From the NCBI GenBank assembly GCA_029565395.1, contig JAKQOG010000287.1:1-64000 (forward strand): a stretch of DNA of 64,000 nucleotides. Direction: 5' to 3'. Of the stretch, positions 1 to 9,048 are shown in pieces. Below the pieces are notes generated by a model. It worked only from the letters and a program-made list of their open reading frames with translations. It made no database searches and was not told the DNA's origin. The first letter of the stretch is position 1. The number at the start of each line of letters is the position of its first letter. Source of the stretch: Candidatus Hydrogenedentota bacterium. GTDB lineage: Bacteria; Hydrogenedentota; Hydrogenedentia; Hydrogenedentales; CAILVY01. The position numbers were made by a program, and so were the translations under genes.

Positions 1-1127
1 CATGCGGCGACGATGGTGACGGCGGGGGTGTATCTGGTCGCGCGGACCCATGTGCTGTTTGAACTGGCTCCGCCGGTGCAGAATCTGGTGGCGTGGGTAG
101 GCGCATTGACGTTGTTGATTGCCGGGTTTGCCGCACTGACGCAACGGGACATCAAGCGCGTGCTGGCTTACTCAACGATTAGTCAGATCGGGTATATGTT
201 CCTGGCGCTGGGCGTGGGGGCATATTCGGCCGGGATTTCCATCTGATGACCCATGCGTTCTTCAAGGCCCTTCTCTTCATGGCGGCAGGCGCGATTATTG
301 TTGCGCTGCACCATGAGCAGGACATGTTTAAGATGGGTGGACTCTATAAGAAGCTGCCCTTGGTGTTTGTGACCTTCCTGATTGGATCGATGTCGCTGAT
401 GGCGCTGCCGTTAATTACGTCGGGTTTTTACAGCAAAGACTTGATCTTGTGGGATGTGTGGACGTCGCCAATCGGTGGAAAAGCATTATGGGTGGCGGGA
501 TATTTCGGGGCGTTTATAACGGGTATCTATACAACCCGGATGCTGGTGATGACCTTCTTTGGTGAGGAAAAGACCCATGTGCACCACAAACCAGGGTGGG
601 TGATGACCCTGCCGCTGGTGATCCTGGCGATCCTTGCGACCGTCGGCGGGTTCCTGGAGATTCCAAACAGCATTTACCATTTGCCGCTGTTTACGACCTT
701 TATGCAATCGGCGTTTGGGCATCCGCATGAGGTTGCGCATGAAGTGGAATCGATGGAGATGGTGCTGCAAATCATCACGGTGATCACGGTGTTTGCCGGG
801 ATTGGAATTGCAGTTGTGCTGTTTGGGATGAAGCCGGCGCTGGTTCGGAATTTTGTGGCAACGCCGGTTGGGGCAAAGTTGCACCGGTTTTCGTTTATAG
901 GGTTGGGGTTTGACTGGGTGTATGACAAGGTGTTGATCCAGCCGTTTTTATGGACGGCAAGGGTTAACAAAAATGATTATATTGATTCGATTTACAACGG
1001 GATTGCCGCATTTTGCCGCGGGTTGCATTCGCTATTGAGTGAAACCGAGAGCGGCCATGTGCGGTGGTACTTGATGACGGTAACGGCGGGCGCGGTGATC
1101 GCGCTGATGATTGTGGTGTTCTTATGA
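1..1127 (+). CDS. nuoL: NADH-quinone oxidoreductase subunit L (NuoL), 3' part, with a frameshift
   Basis: NuoL is a proton-pumping antiporter-like membrane subunit of respiratory complex I. The gene enters the window in frame 1 (reading HAATMVTAGVYLVAR) and stops early at 244-246. The protein continues in another frame from about 239 (THAFFKALLFMAAG) to the stop at 1125-1127. Adding one T to the T-run at 236-238 restores the family sequence GIFHLMTHAFFKA across the junction, so one base is missing there. The C-terminal part has several membrane segments. The gene overlaps nuoM by ATGA at 1124-1127, as in an ordinary nuo operon. Either a sequencing or assembly error in a homopolymer or a real lesion is possible; I favour the error because nuoM and nuoN are intact. 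Identity is certain; functional state is not. Confidence 0.93.
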
Positions 1128-2848
1128 TGCTGATCGCGGTAGTGCTCATTCCGATGATCGCGGGCCTGCTGGCGTGGGCGGCGGGGAAGCATAGCCCGAA
1201 CGCGCCGCGCTGGATCTCGCTGGCGGCCATGGTGATTGATCTGACCATTCTGCTGACGATGTGGAATGGCCGGGTAGCCTTTGAGGCGCTGGCGGGGGGC
1301 GGGCCTTGGCTGATGGAAGTGAATCTTCCGTGGATGCCGGGTTTAGGGATCGGATTCCATCTCGCGATGGACGGCATCAGTTTGCTGATGCTTATTTTGT
1401 CGGCGTTTCTGGGCATTTTATCAGTGGGGTGCTCCTGGACCGAAATCAAGGAAAAAGTGGGCTTTTTCCATTTTAATTTGATGTGGGTACTGTCGGGCAT
1501 CATGGGCGTGTTCCTTGCGATGGACCTGTTCTTGTTCTATTGCTTCTGGGAACTGATGCTGGTGCCGATGTACTTCCTGATTGTGATTTGGGGGCATGAG
1601 AACCGGATTTACGCGGCGATTAAGTTCTTTATCTTCACGCAATTCAGCGGGTTGTTGATGCTGCTGGCGATTTTGGCGCTGTATTTCATCCACGGCCATG
1701 CGACGGGCGTATACAGTTTTGATTATGCGGTATTGCTGGGCACCCCGCTGACATCCACTGCGGCGAAATGGATCATGCTGGGCTTCTTTATCGCCTTCGC
1801 GGTGAAATTGCCGGCAGTGCCGGTGCACAACTGGCTGCCGGATGCACACACGGAAGCGCCGACGGCGGGAAGTGTCATTCTTGCGGGATTGCTTCTGAAG
1901 ACGGGCGCGTACGGTTTGATCCGGTTTGTGGTGCCGTTGTTCCCTCAAGCAGCGATGGATTTTGCGCCGGTGGCAATGTTCCTTGCGGTGCTGGGCATTA
2001 TTTACGGTGCGGTGCTGTCGTTCGCACAGACGGATCTGAAGCGGCTGGTAGCCTACTCGAGCATCAGCCATATGGGCTTTGTACTGCTGGGTATTTTTGC
2101 GTGGAATACGCTGGGTTTGCAGGGTGCAGTGATGCAGATGATTTGCCACGGGCTGGGCACTGGGGCGCTGTTCATGCTGGTGGGCGCGATCCAAGAACGG
2201 ATCCACACGCGGAATATCGAGATTATGGGCGGATTCTGGACGGCGGCCCCGAGAATGGGTGCGGTGGCGATGTTTTTTGCGATGGCGTCGCTGGGTTTGC
2301 CGGGATTGGGGAATTTTATCGGAGAATTTTTGGTGTTGCTGGGCAGCTATCGCGCGAGCGTGATGTGGACGGCGATTGCTTCGCTAGGGCTGGTGCTGGG
2401 CAGCATTTATTCGTTGTGGATCATCCAAAAGGCGTTTTTTGGGCCGAAAGATAACGAGGCGCATGTATCTGACTTGGCGAAGCGGGAGTTGGCGATGTTC
2501 GCGGCGCTGATGGTGGCGTTGGTGTGGCTGGGAATGTATCCGGCGCCGGTGTTGCGGACCGCGGATCCGGCGGTGACGACGGTGCAGCAAGTTGTGGAGA
2601 AGCAGTTGCAGGGCGGGACGAAGGTGACGATGGGGAATTTTACAGATCTCGGGCAAGAAGAGATTGCTTCGTCGAAGACTCCTCGTAATGACAATATATA
2701 CTCGTTCCCAAGTTTCACTTGGGTACGCACTTGCACCCAAAGCTTTACTTTGAAGGGTGACAAGTTTTCGACCTCTGCAAGTGAGCCCGATCCTGTTTTA
2801 CGGCTCGGCAGGAGCCTCGCCCTCCCGGGTGGTGGAGATAAATCATGA
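1124..2848 (+). CDS. nuoM: NADH-quinone oxidoreductase subunit M (NuoM) with an unusual C-terminal tail
   Basis: This 574-residue multi-spanning subunit is a second antiporter-like proton channel of complex I. Family signatures include FYCFWELMLVPMYFLI, the lysine-containing NWLPDAHTEAPTAGS segment, and AYSSISHMGFVLLG. The start is the ATG at 1124, which overlaps the nuoL stop; a longer in-frame extension back to 1064 would lie inside nuoL. The last 60 or so residues (from about nt 2657) are not NuoM-like. They are polar and low in complexity and are encoded by three stacked intergenic-type repeats that happen to stay open until the ATGA overlap with nuoN. The native C-terminus was probably near nt 2650. 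Confidence 0.95.
   Translation: MMLIAVVLIPMIAGLLAWAAGKHSPNAPRWISLAAMVIDLTILLTMWNGRVAFEALAGGGPWLMEVNLPWMPGLGIGFHLAMDGISLLMLILSAFLGILSVGCSWTEIKEKVGFFHFNLMWVLSGIMGVFLAMDLFLFYCFWELMLVPMYFLIVIWGHENRIYAAIKFFIFTQFSGLLMLLAILALYFIHGHATGVYSFDYAVLLGTPLTSTAAKWIMLGFFIAFAVKLPAVPVHNWLPDAHTEAPTAGSVILAGLLLKTGAYGLIRFVVPLFPQAAMDFAPVAMFLAVLGIIYGAVLSFAQTDLKRLVAYSSISHMGFVLLGIFAWNTLGLQGAVMQMICHGLGTGALFMLVGAIQERIHTRNIEIMGGFWTAAPRMGAVAMFFAMASLGLPGLGNFIGEFLVLLGSYRASVMWTAIASLGLVLGSIYSLWIIQKAFFGPKDNEAHVSDLAKRELAMFAALMVALVWLGMYPAPVLRTADPAVTTVQQVVEKQLQGGTKVTMGNFTDLGQEEIASSKTPRNDNIYSFPSFTWVRTCTQSFTLKGDKFSTSASEPDPVLRLGRSLALPGGGDKS
2657..2832. repeat. Three stacked dispersed-repeat fragments inside the 3' end of nuoM
   Basis: Three blocks lie end to end. 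At 2657-2692 there is a fragment of the gattgcttcgtcg...ctcctcgtaatgac type. At 2706-2760 the hairpins CCCAAG-TTTCA-CTTGGG and a related cccaaagctttactttgaagggt unit follow. At 2800-2830 there is a cggctcggcaggagcctcgc unit. Units of these types recur between genes in many PVC-type genomes, which is recalled knowledge. Here they are read through as the tail of NuoM, and the translation SLALP in this block is the usual conceptual product of the last unit. Confidence 0.6.
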
Positions 2849-4284
2849 CGATTATGGACATGGTAGCGCTGGTGCCGTTGATGCTGTTGGCCCTTACAGC
2901 AACGGGGGTGGTGTTGTTGATGGCGTTTTGCCGGTGTCATCGGACGACGGTGTTGGTGACGCTGATTGGGATGGGGCTTTCGATTGTTGCTTTGGCGCTG
3001 TTGCCGTTTGTGTGCGTGAACCGGCAGGTGACGCCGGTGTTGATGATTGACACGTACGCCGTGCTCTACATGGGTATCCTGTTTGTGACCAGTTTTGTGA
3101 TTGCGGCGATGTCCTATACGTATTTTGAGAAGCAGGAGGGGCGCAAGGAGGAGTTTTACGCGTTGCTGCTCATGGCGACGCTGGGTGCGGGGGTGGTGGC
3201 GGCGAGTTGCCATTTTGTGTCGTTCTTCATGGGATTGGAAACACTCAGTGTGTCGCTATACGCGATGGTGGCGTATACGCGCAAGCGTCAGGACAGCATT
3301 GAGGCGGCGTTCAAGTATTTGATGGTTGCGGCGGCGTCGGCGGCATTTCTATTGTTCGGGATGGCACTGGTATACGCGGAAAGCGGGTCGATGGAATTTA
3401 CCCAGATTGCAAAATTGCGGCTGGACATGCCACAGGGCAATTTGCTGGTGTTGCTGGCGGGTTGCGGGCTGATGGTCGTGGGGATTGGCTTTAAGTTAGC
3501 GTTGGTGCCATTCCACTTATGGACGCCGGACGTGTATGAAGGCGCGCCCGCACCGGTGACGGCGTATGTGGCCACCGTATCAAAAGGCGCGATGTTTGCA
3601 TTGTTGATGCGGTATTTTGCTCAGGTGGACATGCACCAGTATCCGTCGCTGATTTTCCTGTTCACGCTGATCGCGGTGGTTTCGATGTTCTTCGGGAATC
3701 TGCTGGCGTTGTTGCAAAACAATATCAAGCGGATTCTGGCGTATTCGTCGATTGGCAATCTGGGATATGTAATGGTGGCATTTTTGGCATCGGGCAAGAT
3801 AGCGGCTACGGCCGCGGCGGTGTTCTTGGCGTCGTATTTCATCACGACGCTTGGGGCAATGGGGATTATCACGGCGCTGAGCGGCAAAGACCGCGATGCA
3901 GACTCGTTTGAGGATTACCGGGGGCTGTTCTGGAAGTCGCCATGGCTTGCAGCCATCTTTACCGCCATGCTGCTGTCGCTGGCAGGAATTCCGCTAACGG
4001 CGGGGTTTATCGGCAAGTTTTTGTTACTGGAGGCCGGTGAAGAGTCGTCCGTATGGATTTCCATTGCGGCGCTGGTCATCAGCAGTTCAATTGGATTGTT
4101 CTATTATCTGCGTATCGTGCTGACCATGTGTGATATGTCCGACAAAGAGTCCGCACCCGCCAAACCGGTATCTTTGACGGAGAATCTGGTGCTTTCCTGC
4201 CTCTTTATCGCCCTCCTTTTCGTGGGGATTTTTCCCGCCCCGCTTATCCACGTTGCCGAAACGCTGGTGGCGAGTATTCTTTAA
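2845..4284 (+). CDS. nuoN: NADH-quinone oxidoreductase subunit N (NuoN)
   Basis: NuoN is the third antiporter-like membrane subunit of complex I, 479 residues with about 14 hydrophobic segments. Clear family stretches are SFFMGLETLSVSLYAMVAY, the channel segment FKLALVPFHLWTPDVYEGAP with its conserved lysine and histidine, and RILAYSSIGNLGYVMVA. The ATG at 2845 overlaps the nuoM stop (ATGA) and has GGAG at 2834-2837. Length is normal. It ends the operon: a 6-bp hairpin follows at 4292-4308 and then the unrelated queC. Confidence 0.97.
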   Translation: MTIMDMVALVPLMLLALTATGVVLLMAFCRCHRTTVLVTLIGMGLSIVALALLPFVCVNRQVTPVLMIDTYAVLYMGILFVTSFVIAAMSYTYFEKQEGRKEEFYALLLMATLGAGVVAASCHFVSFFMGLETLSVSLYAMVAYTRKRQDSIEAAFKYLMVAAASAAFLLFGMALVYAESGSMEFTQIAKLRLDMPQGNLLVLLAGCGLMVVGIGFKLALVPFHLWTPDVYEGAPAPVTAYVATVSKGAMFALLMRYFAQVDMHQYPSLIFLFTLIAVVSMFFGNLLALLQNNIKRILAYSSIGNLGYVMVAFLASGKIAATAAAVFLASYFITTLGAMGIITALSGKDRDADSFEDYRGLFWKSPWLAAIFTAMLLSLAGIPLTAGFIGKFLLLEAGEESSVWISIAALVISSSIGLFYYLRIVLTMCDMSDKESAPAKPVSLTENLVLSCLFIALLFVGIFPAPLIHVAETLVASIL

Positions 4285-4291
4285 GGCAATT

Positions 4292-4308
4292 GGTGCGTAT
4301 GGCGCACC
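4292..4308. repeat. Small hairpin after nuoN
   Basis: The arms GGTGCG and CGCACC enclose a 5-nt loop, 8 nt after the nuoN stop. The unit, continuing as ctacg, resembles a short palindromic repeat common between genes in many bacteria. No T-run follows, so it is at best a weak transcription stop. Confidence 0.4.
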
Positions 4309-4324
4309 CTACGTGAAATAACGT

Positions 4325-4355
4325 ACAATTATCCAGGAAACTTGAGGATAATTGT
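4325..4355 (+). promoter_or_regulatory. 10-bp hairpin covering the queC ribosome-binding site
   Basis: ACAATTATCC (4325-4334) and GGATAATTGT (4346-4355) are perfect inverted repeats around an 11-nt loop. The right arm holds most of the Shine-Dalgarno GAGG (4344-4347) and ends one base before the queC ATG at 4357. As RNA it would hide the ribosome-binding site; as DNA it could be an operator. It does not have the layout of a known preQ1 riboswitch. Confidence 0.55.
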
Positions 4356-4356
4356 G

Positions 4357-5043
4357 ATGTCTACGCATGGACAAGGTATCGTGGTGTTGGTGAGCGGTGG
4401 GGTGGATTCGAGTGTGCTGGTGCATTATGTGGCGCGGGAGCCTGGGCATGGGGGGATTCATGCGGTGAGTTTCAATTATGGGCAGCGGCATTCACGGGAG
4501 TTGGTGTGTGCGGCGTATCAGGCGAAGGCGGCGGGCGCCGTGGAGCACAAGATTCTGGATATTTCATTTTTGGGACCGTTGTTGCGGGAGGGGTCGGTAT
4601 TGCTGGCGGGGGGCAATGCGGTGCCGGATTTGAAGGATGTTCCTGATAGGGAGCGGACGCAGCCGCCGACGTATGTGCCGAATCGGAATATGATGTTGCT
4701 GTCGATGGCGGCGGCGTATGCGGAGGCGCATGGGATGCGCGAAGTCTATTACGGTGCGCAGGCTCAGGATGAATATGGGTATTGGGATTGCACCCGTGAG
4801 TTTTTGGAGAGAATTAACGCGGTGTTGGCGCTGAATCGGAAGGAAGCGGTGCAGATTTGTGCGCCATTTGTGGATAAATCAAAGGCGGAGATCGTGGGGA
4901 TGGGCTTTGAATTAGGAGTGGATTTTTCGCATACGTGGAGTTGTTACCGGGGGGAGGAAACGGCGTGCGGGACGTGCCCGACGTGTGTGGAGCGGTTGAA
5001 TGCATTTAAGGCGGTTGGGATGGAGGATCCGATTGAGTATTAG
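4357..5043 (+). CDS. queC: 7-cyano-7-deazaguanine synthase QueC
   Basis: QueC converts 7-carboxy-7-deazaguanine to preQ0 with ATP and ammonia, for queuosine in tRNA. The 228-residue protein has the PP-loop SGGVDS at residues 13-18 and a C-terminal zinc motif of the C-x7-C-x2-C-x2-C form (CYRGEETACGTCPTC). The ATG at 4357 follows GAGG by about 9 nt, whereas a TTG at 4342 lies upstream of that site. No queD, queE or queF lies next to it. A strong hairpin over the ribosome-binding site suggests translational control. Confidence 0.95.
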   Translation: MSTHGQGIVVLVSGGVDSSVLVHYVAREPGHGGIHAVSFNYGQRHSRELVCAAYQAKAAGAVEHKILDISFLGPLLREGSVLLAGGNAVPDLKDVPDRERTQPPTYVPNRNMMLLSMAAAYAEAHGMREVYYGAQAQDEYGYWDCTREFLERINAVLALNRKEAVQICAPFVDKSKAEIVGMGFELGVDFSHTWSCYRGEETACGTCPTCVERLNAFKAVGMEDPIEY

Positions 5044-5064
5044 CCGTTAGCCGTTAGCCGTTAG
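5041..5064. repeat. 7-bp tandem repeat at the queC stop codon
   Basis: The queC TAG is followed by three more ccgttag units. Simple tandem runs of this kind often sit in gene ends of this lineage. It is followed by low-complexity sequence (5066-5140, ggacatataag/accgataag units) that stays open in frame with the next gene but is probably not translated. Confidence 0.6.
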
Positions 5065-5261
5065 GGGGAATGGGGGAAATAGGACATATAAGACCGATAA
5101 GACCTATGGATGGGGTGGACGCTGTGGACTGGGGGATGGAAGAGGGGTATGAAATCACGGAGAGAGAGCATACCCGTTGGATTGATGTGCAGGGTGTTTT
5201 TCGAGGCGTGGGGGATTTTCGTGGTAGTATGGGGGAAATCTGGAATGAAAGGATGAATGAC

Positions 5262-6011
5262 ATGTGCAAAGAGCTTCGGGTAACGGTGTGGAATGAAGGG
5301 GTGCATGAGAAAATCAGTGACAAGGTGAAGAAGGTATATCCGAAGGGAATGGGGAATCAGATTGCACAGTATTTAAAGAAGCAGGAGGGGATTAAGTCGG
5401 TGTATGTGTCGCAGTTGGATGACCCGGATCAGGGTCTTTCGGATAAGATATTGGATAAGACGGATGTGATGACGTGGTGGGGGCATGTGGCGCATGACAA
5501 GGTGACGGAGGAGAACGCGGAGCGGGTGCAGAAGCGCGTGGTGGAGGGGGGCATGGGATTGGTGGTGCTGCATTCGGGGCACATGTCGAAGCCATTCCGG
5601 CGCCTGATGGGCACGAGTTGCATGCTGAAGTGGCGCGAATGGAAACAAGAAGGGGAACGGGAACGGGTGTGGGTGGTAAATCCTGGGCATCCGATTGTGG
5701 ATGGGCTTCCGGAGCGGTTTGAACTGGAGAAATCGGAGATGTACGGCGAGCATTTTGATGTGCCGCAGCCGGATCAGTTGGTGTTCATCAGTTGGTTCCA
5801 GGGCGGAGAAGTGTTCCGGAGCGGTTGCTGCTGGCATCGCGGGCTTGGCAAGGTGTTTTATTTCAGTCCAGGGCATGAGACGATCCCAATTTATTACAAT
5901 GAAAACATTCTGAAGGTGATATACAACGGCATTTTGTGGGCGGCGCCCGCCCGGGTGAAGGGCGGGATTCAGCGGGATCATTTTGAGCCCCCGCTGGAAC
6001 CCCTGGGTTGA
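5262..6011 (+). CDS. ThuA-like (trehalose-utilisation type) domain protein, cytoplasmic
   Basis: About 249 residues of the class-I-glutamine-amidotransferase-like ThuA fold. Typical parts are RVTVWNEG near the start, MTWWGHVAHD, GGMGLVVLHSGH, and the C-terminal GKVFYFSPGHET. The frame is open back to 5070, but that part encodes low-complexity repeat sequence. AAAGG at 5248-5252 places the start at 5262 (or 5253). It is a paralogue of the lipoprotein at 46729: both carry the phrase DPDQGLSD/QPDQGLPD followed by a WWGH motif. ThuA proteins accompany sugar-oxidoreductase genes but their reaction is poorly defined. No signal peptide is seen. Confidence 0.82.
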   Translation: MCKELRVTVWNEGVHEKISDKVKKVYPKGMGNQIAQYLKKQEGIKSVYVSQLDDPDQGLSDKILDKTDVMTWWGHVAHDKVTEENAERVQKRVVEGGMGLVVLHSGHMSKPFRRLMGTSCMLKWREWKQEGERERVWVVNPGHPIVDGLPERFELEKSEMYGEHFDVPQPDQLVFISWFQGGEVFRSGCCWHRGLGKVFYFSPGHETIPIYYNENILKVIYNGILWAAPARVKGGIQRDHFEPPLEPLG

Positions 6012-6043
6012 TTTCCTATGGTCCAGCGATGGCTGGGAAAACC

Positions 6044-7357
6044 ATGAAAGGGTTTTCCATGTATAGAGCGCTGGTGTCAGGACTATGTCTGATGTGCATG
6101 GGCGCGCTGGCACAGGACCTGACGTTGTTGAAGAAGGCGGAGGTGTTTCAGCGGGACATGGAGGCGCGGTTTTTGTTGGATGGCCAGGCGCTATGCAAGC
6201 TCAAGAGTCCTCATGGACGCACGGCGGAAACAACGTACAACATGCCGGACAACGCTTACATGACGGGGATATATGCGGGGACGCAGTCGATGCGGTATGC
6301 GGTGACCCAGGACCCTGCGGTAAAGATGGCGGCTCAACAGTCGATCCGGGCATTGCATTTGCTGTGTACGATTAGCGGGAAGCCGGGATTGCTGGCGCGG
6401 GCGGCATGGCCAAAGAACAAGCCGTGGGAGGATGATGGTCAGTGGCACGATTCGGTGGATGGGAAATACATATGGCGGGGGGATGTGAGTTCGGACCAGG
6501 TGGCGGGGGTGATGTTTGGGTTTTCGCTGGCATATGAGTTGGCGGCGGATGATTCGGAAAAGAAACAGATTGCCGAGGATGTGGCGGCGCTGGTGGATCA
6601 TATTTTGGAGCACGGGTTGCGGATTGTGGATGTGACGGGGAAACCGACGCGGTTTGGCAATTACACGAAGCTATATGTGAGCCTGATCGAGCCGATGAAT
6701 GCCTTGTATCTGCTTCAGGCGATTAAGGTGGCGAGTCAGGTGACGGGGAGCGAGAAATACGCGGAGGCATATCGGAAGTATGCGGTGGAGGAGGGGTATG
6801 GCGAGATTTCCGAAAGGTCGCGCCCCATGGGGGATCCTACAAAGCGGCATGGGGTGAATCATTCGGATGATGTGTTGTTATTTTTGGCGTACTCGCGCTT
6901 GCTCCATTTGGAGCAGGATGAGCAGCTTCGGGATCATTATCTGGCGGGGTTTAAGCGGATGTGGGCGGGGGAAGGAAAGTATCCCGGGGTGAAGCCGGAG
7001 GCGAATCCATTGCATGCGTTTCTGGCGGCAAAATATCTGGGGGATGATTCGGGTGTTTCTGGGGCGGTGGATAGTTTGCGGTGGTTTCCATTGGATATGA
7101 AAATGCGTCCTGAGGTGGTGGGGAAGTATGAGTCGGAGATGGGGTTCAGGTTTGATGGGACAGCGAGGAGTCCGGAGGCGCAGCAAGGGCAGCCGATTCC
7201 AGTGGATCGGCGGGACCGTTCATGGTCGGCATGGGTGATGGACCCCTATCACAATTATGAGGATGATAAGAAGTTTCGCGGTTTGGAGTTTAACGGCCAC
7301 GACTACCTGTTAGGGTATTGGCTGGGCCGGTATTTGGGCTATGTATCCCAGGAGTAA
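6044..7357 (+). CDS. Secreted alpha-helical (toroid-like) protein, possibly glycan-active
   Basis: About 437 residues with a signal peptide (MYRALVSGLCLMCMGALA) and then mostly helical sequence resembling the six-hairpin (alpha/alpha toroid) fold of secreted glycosidases and lyases. Tryptophan-, aspartate- and histidine-rich segments such as NHSDDVLLFLAYSRLL, DGQWHDSVDGKYIW and VMDPYHNYEDDKKF are candidate binding regions. I do not recognise a named family. Start choice is open: ATG 6044 or ATG 6059 (AAAGGG at 6047-6052); a TTG at 6008 overlapping the previous stop is less likely. It follows the ThuA gene closely and probably shares its transcript. Confidence 0.6.
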   Translation: MKGFSMYRALVSGLCLMCMGALAQDLTLLKKAEVFQRDMEARFLLDGQALCKLKSPHGRTAETTYNMPDNAYMTGIYAGTQSMRYAVTQDPAVKMAAQQSIRALHLLCTISGKPGLLARAAWPKNKPWEDDGQWHDSVDGKYIWRGDVSSDQVAGVMFGFSLAYELAADDSEKKQIAEDVAALVDHILEHGLRIVDVTGKPTRFGNYTKLYVSLIEPMNALYLLQAIKVASQVTGSEKYAEAYRKYAVEEGYGEISERSRPMGDPTKRHGVNHSDDVLLFLAYSRLLHLEQDEQLRDHYLAGFKRMWAGEGKYPGVKPEANPLHAFLAAKYLGDDSGVSGAVDSLRWFPLDMKMRPEVVGKYESEMGFRFDGTARSPEAQQGQPIPVDRRDRSWSAWVMDPYHNYEDDKKFRGLEFNGHDYLLGYWLGRYLGYVSQE

Positions 7358-7393
7358 ACAATTCGGATGAATGAAAATTTAGGAATGACACGG

Positions 7394-7924
7394 ATGAAAC
7401 GGTTCGGATGGGTGGTGGTGATTGTGGCGGGATTGGTGGTGCTGGATCAGATTACGAAGATTATCGCGATTAAGGCGCTTATGGGAAAGCCGATAATCCC
7501 ATTTCCTCAGAGCTGGGCGCCGAACGATTTGTTCCGGTTCCAGTTTGCGACGAATACCGGGGCGTTTTTAAGCTTGTTCAGCACGCTTCCTGAGAGTGTG
7601 CGTGCGTGGATTTTGATCGGATTTAATTCGGTGATTCTGGTTGTGGTGGGTTTGTTCCTGTTCGCGAAGCATGCCCTTCATCCCGGGGTGATGGTGGCGT
7701 TGGCGATGGTGCTGGCGGGCGGGATTGGCAATCTCATTGACCGCATGTTCCGGGATGGGAAAGTGGTGGATTTCATGAATGTTGGGATTGGCGGCGGTGG
7801 CTGGTCGCTTCGATCGGGCATTTTTAATGTGGCGGATTTGGCGATTGTGGGGGGGCTGGTGGTGTTGATGTTGCTGGAGCTGTTCCGCGGCAAGGGTCCG
7901 GAAAAAGAAAAGAAGAGTTCGTAG
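7394..7924 (+). CDS. lspA: Lipoprotein signal peptidase (signal peptidase II)
   Basis: LspA cleaves signal peptides of diacylglyceryl-modified prolipoproteins in the inner membrane. The 176-residue protein has four hydrophobic segments and the family boxes NTGAFLSLF, GGIGNLIDRM (catalytic D116), VDFMNV and FNVADLAI (catalytic D148). AGGA at 7381-7384 favours the ATG at 7394 over the ATGs at 7367 and 7385. Many lipoproteins in this window would be its substrates. It begins soon after the toroid gene and precedes the URO-D-family gene. Confidence 0.96.
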   Translation: MKRFGWVVVIVAGLVVLDQITKIIAIKALMGKPIIPFPQSWAPNDLFRFQFATNTGAFLSLFSTLPESVRAWILIGFNSVILVVVGLFLFAKHALHPGVMVALAMVLAGGIGNLIDRMFRDGKVVDFMNVGIGGGGWSLRSGIFNVADLAIVGGLVVLMLLELFRGKGPEKEKKSS

Positions 7925-7950
7925 CGCATGTCGAGGTGGAGGACCTGCAG

Positions 7951-9048
7951 GTGACTTCACGAGAACGGTTATTGATGGCTTTGCGTAAGGAACAACCAGA
8001 TCGTGTACCGGTGTCTCCGGATCTGTATGAAATGGTCCCCATTCGGTTGTCCGGATGGCCTTCATGGGAGGTGCTGGTGTATGAAGACCCGCCGGTATGG
8101 AAGGTGCGCGCGGATGCCCATCGATATTATGGGACCGATGCGCTGATTCCGATTCCTGCGCCTATGGAAGAAGATTCGCCACCCGCCATTGTGTATAAAA
8201 ATGACGAGAAGGTGATTACACGGCAATTTTGGGAGCATGAGGGTAAAAGAGTATGGGCGGATACGGCGGTGGTCTATGTGAGGTGCGATGCAAGTGCTCA
8301 TGTGAAGGCATCGACTATCGGTCTGCCGGAAGCACATGACTGTTTTGAGGTGGTGAGGAAGAACTATACCAAAACAGGCCGCGCCTATTTTGAAGATGCC
8401 CGGAATTATGTGGGAGAGGGGGGTGTGGTTATGCCCATGATCAGCCTGCCATGCCTGACCTGTTGGCCGGAGGATACCTACGCCTATTATGAAAATCCTG
8501 AGGCAGTGGAAGAAAAATTACGTGTACAGGGAGAGTGGGTGATGGCGCGGTTGGAACACATTCTTTCGTGGAAGCCAGACGCCATCATGATTGGCAACAG
8601 CGGAATTATGATTTTTAATCCGGTCCCAGTGTTTCGGAGATTGTGTTTGGAATGGCTGCAGAAAATCACGGTCCGCGCCAAAGAATGCGGGGTATTGACC
8701 CATCTGCACTGTTGTGGTCCGGAGCGTGTGCTGGTGGAAATGGCGGCGAATGAAAGCGATCTCGATGCCATCGAGCCTCTGGAAATGCCTCCCATGGGGG
8801 ATTGTGATTTGAAGGAGATTAAAGGGAAGTTTGGGAAGAAGCTGGCATTGAAAGGAAACCTGCATACAACCCGTGTGATGCTGATGGGAACGCCTGAGGA
8901 AGTTCGCGAGGCATCTAAAAAAGCCCTAGACGATGCAGCAGAAGGAGGGGGATTTATCCTGAGCACGGGCGACCAGACGCCCCGCGATACGCCGGACGCA
9001 AATATTCATGCCATGCGCGAGGTGGTGGAAAAATTCGGGGTATATTAA
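7951..9048 (+). CDS. Uroporphyrinogen decarboxylase (URO-D) family protein, MtaA/CmuC-like
   Basis: About 365 residues of the URO-D TIM-barrel superfamily. It starts with the typical TSRERLLMALRKEQPDRVPV, has HLHCCGPERVLVEM with the His and Cys pair seen in corrinoid-methyltransferase relatives, then LKGNLHTTRVML and a C-terminal STGDQTPRDTPDANIHAM. Such proteins are often not haem enzymes but methyltransferases or decarboxylases of unknown substrate; no hem gene is nearby, so HemE itself is unlikely. GTG at 7951 has GGAGG at 7938-7942; an in-frame GTG at 7936 lies upstream of that site. Confidence 0.85.
   Translation: MTSRERLLMALRKEQPDRVPVSPDLYEMVPIRLSGWPSWEVLVYEDPPVWKVRADAHRYYGTDALIPIPAPMEEDSPPAIVYKNDEKVITRQFWEHEGKRVWADTAVVYVRCDASAHVKASTIGLPEAHDCFEVVRKNYTKTGRAYFEDARNYVGEGGVVMPMISLPCLTCWPEDTYAYYENPEAVEEKLRVQGEWVMARLEHILSWKPDAIMIGNSGIMIFNPVPVFRRLCLEWLQKITVRAKECGVLTHLHCCGPERVLVEMAANESDLDAIEPLEMPPMGDCDLKEIKGKFGKKLALKGNLHTTRVMLMGTPEEVREASKKALDDAAEGGGFILSTGDQTPRDTPDANIHAMREVVEKFGVY

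Noticed and set aside
4325..4355. A preQ1 riboswitch before queC
   Set aside because: The hairpin has none of the fixed loop and A-rich tail features of preQ1-I; only a simple stem is seen.
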